A program made the position numbers and the translations under genes. From an uncultured Bryobacteraceae bacterium (GTDB lineage: Bacteria; Acidobacteriota; Terriglobia; Bryobacterales; Bryobacteraceae): a stretch of 64,000 bases of DNA. The notes below the pieces were generated by a model. It searched no databases. It was not told the origin of the DNA and was given only the letters and a program-made list of their open reading frames with translations. Position 1 is the first letter of the stretch, and every line of letters starts with the position of its first letter. Location of the stretch: the NCBI GenBank assembly GCA_937920635.1, contig CAKZUE010000014.1, positions 1 through 64,000 on the forward strand. The letters run 5' to 3'. This document shows positions 42,717-51,706 of the stretch, in pieces.

Positions 42717-44543
42717 ATGTCCCGCATTGACGACCTGCGCGAAAAGGCGGCCGAACTGCCGCAAGGGCCCGGCGTCTACCTCTACCGCGGGGCGGACGGC
42801 GAGGTGCTCTACGTCGGCAAGGCCAAGAACCTGCGCGCCCGCGTGCGCAGCTATTTCAGCGCCGAGCGGCTGGCCGAAGCCAAGACAGGGCGCCTGATCC
42901 ACGCCGCTCACGATCTCGAGCACATCCTGCTGGACAACGAGAAGGAGGCGCTGGCGCTCGAGAACCTCCTCATCAAGCAGCACAAGCCGCGCTTCAACGT
43001 CCTGCTGCGGGACGACAAGACCTACCCGTACATCAAGCTCACCCACGAGAAGTGGCCGCGCGTGTATGTCACCCGCCGGATTCGCAAAGACGGCCACTAT
43101 TTCGGCCCTTATTTTCCGGGAAATCTGGCGCACCGGCTGGTGAAATTCATCCACCGCCATTTCCAGATTCCCTCGTGCAATGTGGATTTCAGCCGCCCTC
43201 ATCCGCAGCCCTGCCTGGAATACCACATCCACCGCTGTCTCGGACCCTGCGTGCCGGGGCTGGTGACGGAAGCCGCCTATGCGGAGCGGGTCAGGGACGT
43301 GCGCGCGTTTCTCGACGGCAGGGTCCGGGAGCTCGCCGCCAGCCTGCGGGCGCGGATGGGCGAGGCGTCGGAATCGCTCGAGTTCGAGCGCGCCGCCGCT
43401 CTCCGGGATCTGCTGCGCACGGTGGAGGAACTGGAGGAGCGCCAGAAGATGGCCTCCGCCTCCGGCGACGACGCGGACTTTTTCGCCATCCATGCCGAGC
43501 CCCCGCACGTCGCCGTCAACCTCTTCCACGTCCGCAACGGGCGCGTGGTGGACCGCCGCGAGCTTTTCTGGGAAGACCTCTACGAGTACGACGAACAGGA
43601 GTTCTTCTCCACGCTCCTCATGCAGATTTACAGCGAAGGGCAGCCGGTGCCGGCGCAGATCCACCTGCCATTGGAACTGGAGGACCGTGAGATTCTGGAA
43701 GATCTGCTCGCCGAAACGCGCGGGCGCAAAGTGGAGATCCACACGCCGCTGCGGGGCGTCAAAAAAGCTCTGCTGAATCTGGTCGAGACCAACGCGCGGC
43801 AGAGCTTTGAGCAGCGCTTCCGGGTGCGCAAGCCGCGCGCCGAGGAGATCGCCGCGGCGCTGGAAGAGGCTCTCGATCTGCCCGAGCCGCCGCGCCGGAT
43901 CGAATGCTTCGACATCTCCCACATCCAGGGCTCGGAAAAGGTGGCCAGCATGGTGGTGTGGGAGGACGGGCGGATGAAGAAATCGGACTACCGCAAGTTC
44001 ATCATCCGAACCGTCGAGGGCAGCGATGACTTCGCGTCGATGCGCGAAGTGGTGGCGCGCCGTTATAGCCGCCTGAAGGAAGAGGGCAAGCCGATGCCCG
44101 GGCTGGTGCTGGTAGACGGCGGACTGGGGCAGCTCCATGCGGCTGCTGCGGCGCTGGACGAAATTGGCGTGCTGAACCAGCCGCTGGCTGCCATCGCCAA
44201 GCGCGAGGAAATCCTCTACGTGCTGGGGCGCGAGGATGAACCGGTGATGCTGGACCGCACATCGCCCGTGCTCCACCTGGTGCAGATGATCCGCGACGAG
44301 GCGCACCGCTTCGCGGTGACGTTCCACCGGCAGCGCCGCGACGCGCGGACGCTGCGGAGCGAACTGCTGGAGATTCCGGGCGTTGGCCCCAAGACCGTCG
44401 AAAAGCTGCTGAAGGAGCTGGGCAGCCTGGCTGCCGTGCGCGCCGCCAGCGAGGAGCGACTGGCGTCCGTGGCGGGCAAGGCGGCGGCGAAGAAGATCCG
44501 GCAGGCGCTGGCTGCGGGCGCGGCTTCAACGCCCGAACGCTAA
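42717..44543 (+). CDS. uvrC: Excinuclease ABC subunit C
   Basis: A 608-residue nucleotide-excision repair endonuclease. LPQGPGVYLYRGADGEVLYV opens the GIY-YIG nuclease (3' incision), CxxxxxxxC-type and UVR segments lie near residues 150-240, the RNase H-like 5' nuclease domain includes FDISHIQGSEKVAS and LVDGGLGQL, and the C-terminus has two helix-hairpin-helix units (IPGVGPKTVEKLL and a second). Length is typical. uvrA and uvrB are not in the window. Its last 18 nt overlap the convergent phosphoesterase gene. Confidence 0.97.
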   Translation: MSRIDDLREKAAELPQGPGVYLYRGADGEVLYVGKAKNLRARVRSYFSAERLAEAKTGRLIHAAHDLEHILLDNEKEALALENLLIKQHKPRFNVLLRDDKTYPYIKLTHEKWPRVYVTRRIRKDGHYFGPYFPGNLAHRLVKFIHRHFQIPSCNVDFSRPHPQPCLEYHIHRCLGPCVPGLVTEAAYAERVRDVRAFLDGRVRELAASLRARMGEASESLEFERAAALRDLLRTVEELEERQKMASASGDDADFFAIHAEPPHVAVNLFHVRNGRVVDRRELFWEDLYEYDEQEFFSTLLMQIYSEGQPVPAQIHLPLELEDREILEDLLAETRGRKVEIHTPLRGVKKALLNLVETNARQSFEQRFRVRKPRAEEIAAALEEALDLPEPPRRIECFDISHIQGSEKVASMVVWEDGRMKKSDYRKFIIRTVEGSDDFASMREVVARRYSRLKEEGKPMPGLVLVDGGLGQLHAAAAALDEIGVLNQPLAAIAKREEILYVLGREDEPVMLDRTSPVLHLVQMIRDEAHRFAVTFHRQRRDARTLRSELLEIPGVGPKTVEKLLKELGSLAAVRAASEERLASVAGKAAAKKIRQALAAGAASTPER

Positions 44544-45266
44544 CCGCATGGCCAGGTGCTCCGGCAGCCCCGCGTCGAGAATTCTCTTCTGCGCTTCTTC
44601 GACGCGATACTCGACGCGCCGCAGCGCGACGGTGCGCCGCTCCACATCCCAGAGCGCATACGCAGCGCGCGGATCGCGGTCCCGGGGCTGGCCCACCGAG
44701 CCGGGATTGACGAGCCATTGGGCCTGCGGATCGAGCTCATACACCGTCTCTGATTCGCCGAACCGCGGACGGCGCAGTTCGAGCATCGCTCCGTCCGCCC
44801 ACACCCAGCCGCCCTGCAAATGCGTGTGCCCGAAGAAGCACAGGCGGGTGTGGAGCGCCTGTGCGATTTCGCCCGCCTCGCGGCGCTCGACGACGTACTC
44901 GTCCTCGTCGTAGGGCGACCCGTGGACGAGTTCGAATCCCTCCAGCACCAGCGGTCCGACGGGCAGGCTGCGAAGCCAGGCGAGCTGGCGCGCATCGAGC
45001 TGCGCGTTGGTCCAGCGGGCGGCTTCCAGCGCATAGTGATTAAAGTCGGTTGGCTCTTCGATGAACGCGCACACGCGGTCGTGGTTGCCGCGGACCACGT
45101 GCGCCACGGCGCTCATCGCCCAGCCGATCACATCGCGCGGGCAGGCGTTGTAGCCGACCAGATCGCCGCAGCAGAGAATTTCGTCGTAGAGCCCGGCCGC
45201 ATCCTGAAGCACAGCCTGCAACGCGTCCCAATTGGAGTGGATGTCGCTCAGGATCAGCCGGCGCAT
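44526..45266 (-). CDS. Calcineurin-like metallophosphoesterase
   Basis: A 246-residue cytoplasmic enzyme. The metal motifs are LILSDIHSN (4-12), CCGDLVGY, VVRGNHDRV, VHGSPYDE and FGHTHLQGG, the complete YfcE/MJ0936-like set. Such enzymes hydrolyse phosphodiesters or nucleotides; the substrate is unknown. It overlaps the next phosphoesterase by 13 nt, so the two are probably co-transcribed and translation-coupled. The C-terminus overlaps the uvrC end. Confidence 0.9.
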   Translation of the reverse strand: MRRLILSDIHSNWDALQAVLQDAAGLYDEILCCGDLVGYNACPRDVIGWAMSAVAHVVRGNHDRVCAFIEEPTDFNHYALEAARWTNAQLDARQLAWLRSLPVGPLVLEGFELVHGSPYDEDEYVVERREAGEIAQALHTRLCFFGHTHLQGGWVWADGAMLELRRPRFGESETVYELDPQAQWLVNPGSVGQPRDRDPRAAYALWDVERRTVALRRVEYRVEEAQKRILDAGLPEHLAMRLAFGR

Positions 45267-46399
45267 AGTCGGATCAAGCTTACCTCAGGCGGAGCGCCAA
45301 GGCGCACGGGCACGCCGACGGTGCCGAGGCCGCAGGAGACGTAAAGGCGGCTGGCGCCGAGTTCGTACGGCCCGCGGACATACTGCGTGAAGGCGCGCGC
45401 GACGTTGATATTTTCGCTGAGCACGGGCAGGTTCACCTGGCCGCCGTGCGTGTGGCCGGCCAGCATCAGATCGAAGCCTGCCCGGGCAGCGTCGGGGAAG
45501 TGCGCCGGATTGTGCTGCAGCAGAACATTGCAGGCCGAGCGCTCCGCGAGCGGCGCGAAGAACGGCAGGGTGCGCGTGCCCGTGCCGAAGTAGTCGACGC
45601 CCGCCAGGTTCAGCCGCGCGTCGCCAAAGCGGAGGATGACGCGGCCGCCCCGCAGCATGGCGATGCCGTGGCGGCGGGCGAGCCGCGTGGCCGCTTCCGC
45701 CACGCCGGCGTACTTTTCATGATTGCCGTGGCAGCCGAAGACGCCCGCTTCGGCGCGCAACTCTTTCAGCAGGCCGAGGCAGCCCTCCAGGTCGTCGCCG
45801 GCGCGCGTGATCAGGTCTCCGGTGACCACGGCGATATGCGCGCGCGTCTCGTTGGCCATGGCGACGGCGCGCCGCAATTCCGCCGCGCCGAAGAACGGCC
45901 CGAAATGGATATCCGTGAGCTGCACGATCCGCAGTCCGTCGAGATCGCGCGGCAGGCCGGGAATCACGATGTCCTGCTCGACCACGGAAAGCCCGTAGCG
46001 GGCCAGCGCGATGCCGAAGCCCGCGCCGCCCAGCGGCGCCGCGGCCACGGGAAGGGACATCGCCAGCATCCGCCGCCGCGCAGGATCGAACGCCGCCGGC
46101 TGCACCGCCTTCATCCAGAACCACAGGATCAGCGCCGCCAGCACCCAGAAAAGCGACAGCGCCAGCGCCCACGCGATGAAATTCGCCGGCAGCCAGGCGA
46201 AGCTGTGCGATGTGAGAACCGGCACCGCCAGCACCATCCACGCCGACATGAAGGCGAGCAGGCCCCGCGCCGCACCGGACAGCCGCGGGGCGGCGCGCGC
46301 TCCTGGCAATCGCGCGAGTTCCCGCCACAGGCCGCGGTGCGCGAGCAGAGTGACCAGAATGATGAGCACAACCGGCGCCCAGCGGCGGAGGAATTCCAT
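45254..46399 (-). CDS. Membrane-anchored metallophosphoesterase (YkuE/YaeI-like)
   Basis: A 381-residue protein. About three or four hydrophobic helices precede residue 120 (VVLIILVTLLAH, FIAWALALSLFWVLAALILW). The phosphoesterase domain has QLTDIHFGPF, VVTGDLITRAGDD, GCHGNHEKYAG and LAGHTHGGQVNLP. Relatives (YkuE, YaeI, LpxH-like) often act on lipid-linked pyrophosphates. AAGGG/GGAG sites precede the ATG at 46399. It lies ahead of the cytoplasmic phosphoesterase with 13 nt overlap. Confidence 0.88.
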   Translation of the reverse strand: MEFLRRWAPVVLIILVTLLAHRGLWRELARLPGARAAPRLSGAARGLLAFMSAWMVLAVPVLTSHSFAWLPANFIAWALALSLFWVLAALILWFWMKAVQPAAFDPARRRMLAMSLPVAAAPLGGAGFGIALARYGLSVVEQDIVIPGLPRDLDGLRIVQLTDIHFGPFFGAAELRRAVAMANETRAHIAVVTGDLITRAGDDLEGCLGLLKELRAEAGVFGCHGNHEKYAGVAEAATRLARRHGIAMLRGGRVILRFGDARLNLAGVDYFGTGTRTLPFFAPLAERSACNVLLQHNPAHFPDAARAGFDLMLAGHTHGGQVNLPVLSENINVARAFTQYVRGPYELGASRLYVSCGLGTVGVPVRLGAPPEVSLIRLCAG

Positions 46400-46463
46400 G
46401 AGCCCTTGACTCCATTCTAGGGGCTGCCGCGGGCCCGCCCGGGGCCGGGACGGGCGCGGCCGC

Positions 46464-46469
46464 TACAAT
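46464..46469 (+). promoter_or_regulatory. -10 element (TACAAT) for leaderless PfkB gene
   Basis: TACAAT ends 7 nt before the ATG at 46477; the gap is AAAAACA, with no ribosome site. A clear case of the recurring leaderless pattern. Confidence 0.55.
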
Positions 46470-46476
46470 AAAAACA

Positions 46477-47388
46477 ATGTCGCTTGTTGTTGTTGGATCG
46501 GTGGCCTACGACGGCGTGGCCACGCCCGCCGGCAAGGTGGACCGCATGCTGGGCGGCGCCTGCACCTACATTTCCCTGGCGGCCCGCTATTTCACGCCCG
46601 TCTCCATCGTGGCGGTGGTCGGAGAAGACTTCGCGCAGGAAGACGCCGATCTGCTCGCCTCGCGCGGCATCGATCTGGAAGGGCTCCAGCGCGCCAGCGG
46701 CAAGACGTTCTTCTGGGCGGGCGTCTACAGCGAGGACATGAACGACCGCGAGACGCTGGCCACCGAGCTCAACGTCTTCGCCGATTTCCGCCCGGATCTG
46801 CCGGCCTCCTACCGCAACAAGCCGTACCTGATGCTGGGCAACATCCAGCCCGCACTCCAGCGCAGCGTACGCGAGCAGATGTCCGGCGCGCGGCTCGCCG
46901 GCGGCGACACGATGAACTTCTGGATCGAAGGGCAGCGCGAGGAACTGCTCTCAACCATCGCCGGATGGGACTTTCTGCTGATCAACGACAGCGAGGCGAG
47001 GCTGCTCAGCGGCGAGCGGAATCTGAAGCGCGCCGCCGCGGCCATCCGCGCCATGGGACCGAAGATCCTGGTGATCAAGCGGGGCGAGTACGGCGCAACG
47101 CTGTTCCATGAAGGAGGCGCGTTCAGCGTGCCGGGCTACCTGCTGGACACGCTGAAAGACCCCACCGGCGCCGGGGACTGCTTCGCGGGCGGCTTCATCG
47201 GCTCGCTGGCCGAGCGCGGCGTGACGGCGGAGACGGCGGCGCCTGAGGATCTGGCGCGCGCGGTGGTCTACGGCTCCGTCATGGGCAGCTTCTGCTGCGA
47301 AGATTTCGGAGTGGGCCGCTTCCGGTCGCTCACACGGGATGACATTGAACGCCGCTTCCAGGAATTCCGCCGGCTCACGGCGTTCTAA
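46477..47388 (+). CDS. PfkB-family sugar or nucleoside kinase
   Basis: A 303-residue cytoplasmic kinase. SVAYDGVATPAGKVDRMLGG is the family opening, and DPTGAGDCFAGGFIG (about 228-242) is the second signature with the anion hole and the catalytic aspartate. It phosphorylates a ribose-, fructose- or nucleoside-type hydroxyl; the substrate is unknown. A second, related gene lies at 52369-53328. Its last 50 nt overlap the start of the next gene. Confidence 0.87.
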   Translation: MSLVVVGSVAYDGVATPAGKVDRMLGGACTYISLAARYFTPVSIVAVVGEDFAQEDADLLASRGIDLEGLQRASGKTFFWAGVYSEDMNDRETLATELNVFADFRPDLPASYRNKPYLMLGNIQPALQRSVREQMSGARLAGGDTMNFWIEGQREELLSTIAGWDFLLINDSEARLLSGERNLKRAAAAIRAMGPKILVIKRGEYGATLFHEGGAFSVPGYLLDTLKDPTGAGDCFAGGFIGSLAERGVTAETAAPEDLARAVVYGSVMGSFCCEDFGVGRFRSLTRDDIERRFQEFRRLTAF

Positions 47389-48898
47389 CGCCGCGGCGGC
47401 GGCGGTGGCGCTGCTGCTGGCGCTGGCGGGCGCGTCCGCAGCGGCATGGGTCCACCGCAACGGCTGGACGCTCTACTACGGCGATGCGGAAGCGCACCTG
47501 AATATCGCCCGGCGGCTCGTCGATTCGCGCACCACAGGCGCGCATCAGATCGGCACGGTGTGGCTGCCGCTGCCGCATCTGCTGGCGGCGCCGCTCGCGC
47601 GCCGCGGCGATCTGTGGCAGAGCGGCCTGGCGGGCGTGGCGCCGTCGGTGGGCGCATTCACGCTGGCGGGCCTTTTTCTGTTCCTCTCCCTGCGGCGGCT
47701 GTCCGGATCCGTGGCGGCCGCGCTGGCGGGAACGGCGGTGCTGGCGCTGAATCCGAATCTGCTGTACCTCGCCTCGACACCGATGACCGAGCCGCTGGCG
47801 CTGGCCTGCTTCTCCGGGCTGCTGTATTTCCTGGTGCGCTTCCGCGGCTCGCAGCGGACGCTCGATGCCGCGCTGGCCGGGCTCTGCGCGCTGTGCGGAA
47901 CCATGACGCGGTACGAGCTTTGGTTCGTTCTGCCGTTCGCCGCCGGGTTCCTGCTGTGGAGCGGCGGCGCGGCGCGGTGGCGCAGCGCCGCTGTGTTTGC
48001 GCTGCTGGCCGGAGCGGGGCCGCTGTGGTGGCTGGCGCACAACTGGTATTTCTACGGCGATCCGCTCGAGTTCTGGCGAGGCGAGTGGTCGGCGCGCGCC
48101 ATCTATCAGCGCTCGCTCGACCGCGGCATGGCGCGCTACCCCGGCGACGGCGACTGGATGCTGGCGGCGCGGTATTATCTGGAAGCGGCGCGGCTCTGCG
48201 CCGGGCTGCCCCTGTTCTGGCTGAGCCTGGCGGGACTGCTAGTGGCGCTGAAACGGTATTGGGCGGCGGCGGCGTTTGTGATGCTCGTGCCTCTGTTCTA
48301 TGTGATGAGCATGCACTCTTCGGGCACGCCGATTTTCGTGCCGCACCTGTGGCCGTTCAGTTACTACAACACGCGCTATGGAACGGGCTGGCTGGCGGTG
48401 GCGGCGCTTGGATGCGCGGCTCTGGTGATGCTGGCGCCTGTGCGGTGGCGGGCGTGGGCGGCGGCGGCGGTGATCGCAGCGGCGGTCTCATCGTGGGTTC
48501 TGAAGCCGCAGCCGGAGGCGTGGATCTGCTGGAAGGAATCGGAAGTGAATTCGGTCGCGCGCCGGAGCATGGCGCGCGAGGCTGCCGAATATCTGGCGCC
48601 GCGATACCGCGCTGGCGCGGGCATCCTGCTGAGCTTCGGCGATCTGACCGCCGTCCTGCGGCTGGCTCGCATTCCCTTGCGGGAGTCGCTCCACGTGGAT
48701 GACGGACTGGAGTTCCACGCCGCCGTGGCGCGCCCGGACCTGTTTTTGCGCGAAGAGTGGGTGCTGTGCACGCCGGGCGACCGCGCCTGCCGCGCCGCGG
48801 CGCGGCTGCAACGCGGACCGCGCCGTTACGAGTGTGTCAAAATTCTTGCAGCGAAGGACGCGGCAGGCCTGGAGATCTGGCGCCGCACGGGGCAGTAG
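47339..48898 (+). CDS. GT39/ArnT-like membrane glycosyltransferase
   Basis: A 519-residue protein with about ten transmembrane helices. The first external loop has LYYGDAEAHLNIARRLVDS with acidic residues in the place used by GT-C enzymes (ArnT, PMT) to bind metal and lipid-linked sugar. The C-terminal third is soluble. ATG at 47339 overlaps the PfkB gene by 50 nt; a later GTG at about 47405 is possible. It moves a sugar from a polyprenyl donor to a lipid or protein outside the membrane; acceptor unknown. Confidence 0.72.
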   Translation: MTLNAASRNSAGSRRSNAAAAAVALLLALAGASAAAWVHRNGWTLYYGDAEAHLNIARRLVDSRTTGAHQIGTVWLPLPHLLAAPLARRGDLWQSGLAGVAPSVGAFTLAGLFLFLSLRRLSGSVAAALAGTAVLALNPNLLYLASTPMTEPLALACFSGLLYFLVRFRGSQRTLDAALAGLCALCGTMTRYELWFVLPFAAGFLLWSGGAARWRSAAVFALLAGAGPLWWLAHNWYFYGDPLEFWRGEWSARAIYQRSLDRGMARYPGDGDWMLAARYYLEAARLCAGLPLFWLSLAGLLVALKRYWAAAAFVMLVPLFYVMSMHSSGTPIFVPHLWPFSYYNTRYGTGWLAVAALGCAALVMLAPVRWRAWAAAAVIAAAVSSWVLKPQPEAWICWKESEVNSVARRSMAREAAEYLAPRYRAGAGILLSFGDLTAVLRLARIPLRESLHVDDGLEFHAAVARPDLFLREEWVLCTPGDRACRAAARLQRGPRRYECVKILAAKDAAGLEIWRRTGQ

Positions 48899-48904
48899 TC
48901 AGAG

Positions 48905-49729
48905 ATGATTCCATTCACCAAAGCACACGGAGCCAGGAACGACTTTCTTCTCACCTGGGCGCATGAGGCTCCGGCGGAGAACCTGCTGCGCGAGACTGCG
49001 ATCGCCATCTGCGACCGGCACACGGGCGTCGGCGCCGACGGCTGGCTGCTGGTCAAGCCGGCATCGCACGGCGCGCCTGCGGCCATCCGCCTGTTCAATG
49101 CCGACGGCAGCGAAGCCGAGATCAGCGGCAACGGCACGCGCTGCGCGGCCGCGTTCCTCTGCGATGCGGGGCTGGCTGGTCCGGAGATCGAGATCCTCAC
49201 CGGAGCGGGGCTGAAGCGGCTGCGGCTGTTGCGCCGCGACGGCCTCCGCTTCGAGTTCGAAATGGATATGGGGACGGCGCGGATCGAGCCCGGCGAGCTG
49301 CGGGTGACGCTGGAAATCCTCGGCCGCGCGCTCGACTGCACGCTCGTCTGGCCGGGCAATCCGCAATGCGCGGTCTTCGCCGGCGAAATTCCCGAGGATT
49401 GGATCGCGCTGGGCGCGGCTATCGAGAGCGACCCGCGGTTTCCGAACCGCACCAATGTGAGCTTCGTCCAGGTGATCGACGAAGCGAATCTCGATGTGCG
49501 CTTCTACGAGCGCGGCGCGGGCGTGACGATGTCGAGCGGAACCGGATCCACCGGCGCCTTTGCCGCGGCGCGGGCGCGCGGGCTCGCAGGTCCGCGAGCC
49601 ACCATCCACACGCCTGCCGGCCCGCTGGAATTGCGCGAGGAAGGCGGGGCCATTCTGTTGCGGGGGCCGGCGGAGATCGTCGCCGGCGGCGAATTCTATT
49701 TCGCCGGAGGCGCTGCGAACCAGCGGTAA
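48905..49729 (+). CDS. Diaminopimelate epimerase-like protein with both catalytic cysteines replaced by serine
   Basis: A 274-residue protein with the full DapF fold: MIPFTKAHGARNDFLLTW opening, NADGSEAEISGNGTRC, GNPQCAVF, RTNVSFVQV, YERGAGVTMSSGTGSTGA. In true DapF the two acid-base cysteines lie in the C-G-N-G and A-C-G-T-G motifs. Here they are S74 (ISGNG) and S211 (SSGTG). The codons are clear (AGC and AGC), so this is not a misread. Length, GADG and other conserved residues fit. The double change should abolish or greatly alter epimerisation as known, so I do not give it the dapF symbol. It begins 6 nt after the GT39-like gene. Confidence 0.85.
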   Translation: MIPFTKAHGARNDFLLTWAHEAPAENLLRETAIAICDRHTGVGADGWLLVKPASHGAPAAIRLFNADGSEAEISGNGTRCAAAFLCDAGLAGPEIEILTGAGLKRLRLLRRDGLRFEFEMDMGTARIEPGELRVTLEILGRALDCTLVWPGNPQCAVFAGEIPEDWIALGAAIESDPRFPNRTNVSFVQVIDEANLDVRFYERGAGVTMSSGTGSTGAFAAARARGLAGPRATIHTPAGPLELREEGGAILLRGPAEIVAGGEFYFAGGAANQR

Positions 49730-50604
49730 AGCGCGCCTGTTGCGGCTGCCAGCGCGCGCTCGCGCTGCGTCAGGTCGCGCTCCGTGCCTTTGAGAAAGGC
49801 GGCGAGCGCGACTTTGCCGCGCCCGCCGGGCAGTTCCGCCACGCCCGCCACGCTCATGCAGACGTTGCGCCCGTCCCAGAACGCGGTAGTGCCGGACTTG
49901 TGATAGAGCAGCGTTTTTCCCAATTCCGGGCGGATCCGTTCCGCTCCGTGCGGCGTCGAGCGGAGCCACTCGCGCAGCCGCTGATGGGTCGCCGCATGCA
50001 GGAGTTGTCCGCCCTCGATCGCCGACATCAGCAGCACCGTCGCCTCCGGCGTCGCCGTGTCGCGTTCGTCCATCAGGAAGCGCTCGCGGGAAGCCGCCAG
50101 CCGGAACGCCGCGTCCACGCCGGCAAGTGAACGGTCCAGGCGAATCCCCTCGCCGAACCAGCGCGCCATGCGCTGCTGCACGGCGTGCGGACCGCGGCCC
50201 AGTTCCAGCAGCAGATCCGAGGCGCTCGCGTCGTTGTCGCGCACGGCGGCTTCCAGCAGTTGGCCCACGGTGACCACCGCGCCATCCGGGTAGCGGTCCC
50301 GCAACGGGCTGTAGCCCGGGCTGAAGGAGCGGGGCTCGATGGCGACCATCTTGCGGAACGGCATCTCGCCGAGCTCCATCTGCGCGAAGGCGTGCAGCGC
50401 CACGGGCAACTGCGCCATCTCGAGCAGAGGGAAACGGTCTTTCGAGCGCCAGCCGGCAAGCCTGCCGCTGTTCAGTTCGAGTCCCGCGGCTCCCAGCACT
50501 CCCTCGACCGACGCCTCGATCTTCTGCATCGCCGGAGCAAACTCCGGCGGCGCCTGCGCGCCCAGGCGCGCGCCGAACAACAGGAGCGCGGAGCGGCGCG
50601 TCAT
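49696..50604 (-). CDS. Class A beta-lactamase-fold protein without catalytic residues
   Basis: A 302-residue protein. The start MTRRSALLLFGARLGAQ is a short export-type leader. FPLLEMAQLPVALHAF aligns with the class A F-P-x-x-S-x-x-K-L-P box, but the serine position is E62 and the lysine is Q65. The S-D-N loop reads R122-D-N, while H-K-S-G-T (235-239) keeps the KSG element. So acylation of a beta-lactam is not expected. Such dead members may bind peptides or sugars. The ATG overlaps the cupin stop as ATGA; the gene's end overlaps the DapF-like gene by 34 nt. Confidence 0.8.
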   Translation of the reverse strand: MTRRSALLLFGARLGAQAPPEFAPAMQKIEASVEGVLGAAGLELNSGRLAGWRSKDRFPLLEMAQLPVALHAFAQMELGEMPFRKMVAIEPRSFSPGYSPLRDRYPDGAVVTVGQLLEAAVRDNDASASDLLLELGRGPHAVQQRMARWFGEGIRLDRSLAGVDAAFRLAASRERFLMDERDTATPEATVLLMSAIEGGQLLHAATHQRLREWLRSTPHGAERIRPELGKTLLYHKSGTTAFWDGRNVCMSVAGVAELPGGRGKVALAAFLKGTERDLTQRERALAAATGALYRWFAAPPAK

Positions 50605-50927
50605 GACTTGCGCGGCGGCGGCGCGAAGACCACCAGCACCACCAGCGGCGCGGATCCGGTGTTATTCAAGCCATGCTCGACGCCCGCCGGCGCCAGGATC
50701 AGATCCCCCTGAGCCACCTCCTGCCTCTCGCCGCCCACCTGCGCCTCGCCGCCGCCGCTGAGGACGTAATACAGCTTGTCCTGATCCGCGTGGACGTGCG
50801 CGGCGTGCTGCTGGCCGGGGAGGAAGCAATTCAGCCCGGCGTAGAGGAGCTCCCCGGAAGCGAGAGCCACTTTGCCCAATTTCGCCGTGTCGAATAGCGC
50901 CAGCCTTGCGATGTCATGCAGGATCAT
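50601..50927 (-). CDS. Cupin-domain protein
   Basis: A 108-residue single-domain cupin. HAAHVHADQDKLYYVLSGG is motif 1 with H44 and H46 as metal ligands, and GDLILAPAGVEHGLNNTG is motif 2 with H85. The usual glutamate ligand is replaced by D50/K51. Single cupins bind small ligands or act as isomerases/dioxygenases; role unknown. AGAGAGGA lies about 11 nt before the ATG at 50927. Its stop overlaps the start of the beta-lactamase-fold gene (ATGA). Confidence 0.85.
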   Translation of the reverse strand: MILHDIARLALFDTAKLGKVALASGELLYAGLNCFLPGQQHAAHVHADQDKLYYVLSGGGEAQVGGERQEVAQGDLILAPAGVEHGLNNTGSAPLVVLVVFAPPPRKS

Positions 50928-50959
50928 GGCTCGTGAATCCTCTCTGGATCGGAAGATGC

Positions 50960-51706
50960 TCAAAACGTGCGCACGCCCATGGTGACGAGGTCGTCCACGC
51001 GCATGGTCTCTTTGACGACATACGGCTCGCCGTATTTGACGCCGATCAGGTTGCCGTAGAAGCGGGCGATGGAGCGCAGCCGGTCGTAGATCTCCTCGCG
51101 CTTCGGAAACAGGCCAGCCCCATCGGGCGACTCGCCGTACTGCGACTCGTAAGCGAACAGCGATTCCATGCGCTGGTCGAAATGAGGCGTGATGTCGACG
51201 ACGAACGAGGGCTGGACGTTGGCGTAGAGGGAGGCGTAGACGACCTTGAAGGGGCGGTGCGGCTCGGACTGATCGTCCAGCTTGCGGATGCCCGCAAGGA
51301 ACGACGCCTCGAAGCCGAGGATCGAGGCGTAGTAATGGTCCGGGTGGCGCGCCTCCCAATAGGGCAGAATGACCACGCGCGGCTTCAGCCGCCGCACCAC
51401 CGCCATGAGCGTGAGGCGCAGGCTGATGTTGTTCTCGAGCCGCGCGTCCGGCATGCGGAGGTTCTCGCGGAAGGCGAGACCGAGAATGCGGGCGGCGGCG
51501 CGCGACTCCTCGATGCGGCGCTCGGGCGTGCCGCGCGTGCCCATGTCGCCGGCGGTGAGGTCGAGGGCGCCGGTGCGGTATCCCATCGCGGACATCTTCA
51601 GCAGCGCGCCGCCGCAGGTCTGTTCGATGTCATCGGGATGCGCGGCGATGGCCAGCACGTCGAGCGGCGCGACGTTTTCCAGGTCAAGAGCGGGAGGGTA
51701 GAACAT
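50960..51706 (-). CDS. bshB1: Bacillithiol biosynthesis deacetylase BshB1
   Basis: A 248-residue PIG-L/LmbE-family zinc enzyme that removes the acetyl group from GlcNAc-malate in bacillithiol synthesis. AIAAHPDDIEQTCGG has the zinc motif (A22-H-P-D-D), PYWEARHPDHYYAS supplies the third histidine, and GDMGTRGTPERRIEESRAAA is a BshB1-typical block. Length and ends fit BshB1. bshA and bshC are not in the window. It begins immediately after the rhomboid stop, with no room for a promoter. Confidence 0.9.
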   Translation of the reverse strand: MFYPPALDLENVAPLDVLAIAAHPDDIEQTCGGALLKMSAMGYRTGALDLTAGDMGTRGTPERRIEESRAAARILGLAFRENLRMPDARLENNISLRLTLMAVVRRLKPRVVILPYWEARHPDHYYASILGFEASFLAGIRKLDDQSEPHRPFKVVYASLYANVQPSFVVDITPHFDQRMESLFAYESQYGESPDGAGLFPKREEIYDRLRSIARFYGNLIGVKYGEPYVVKETMRVDDLVTMGVRTF

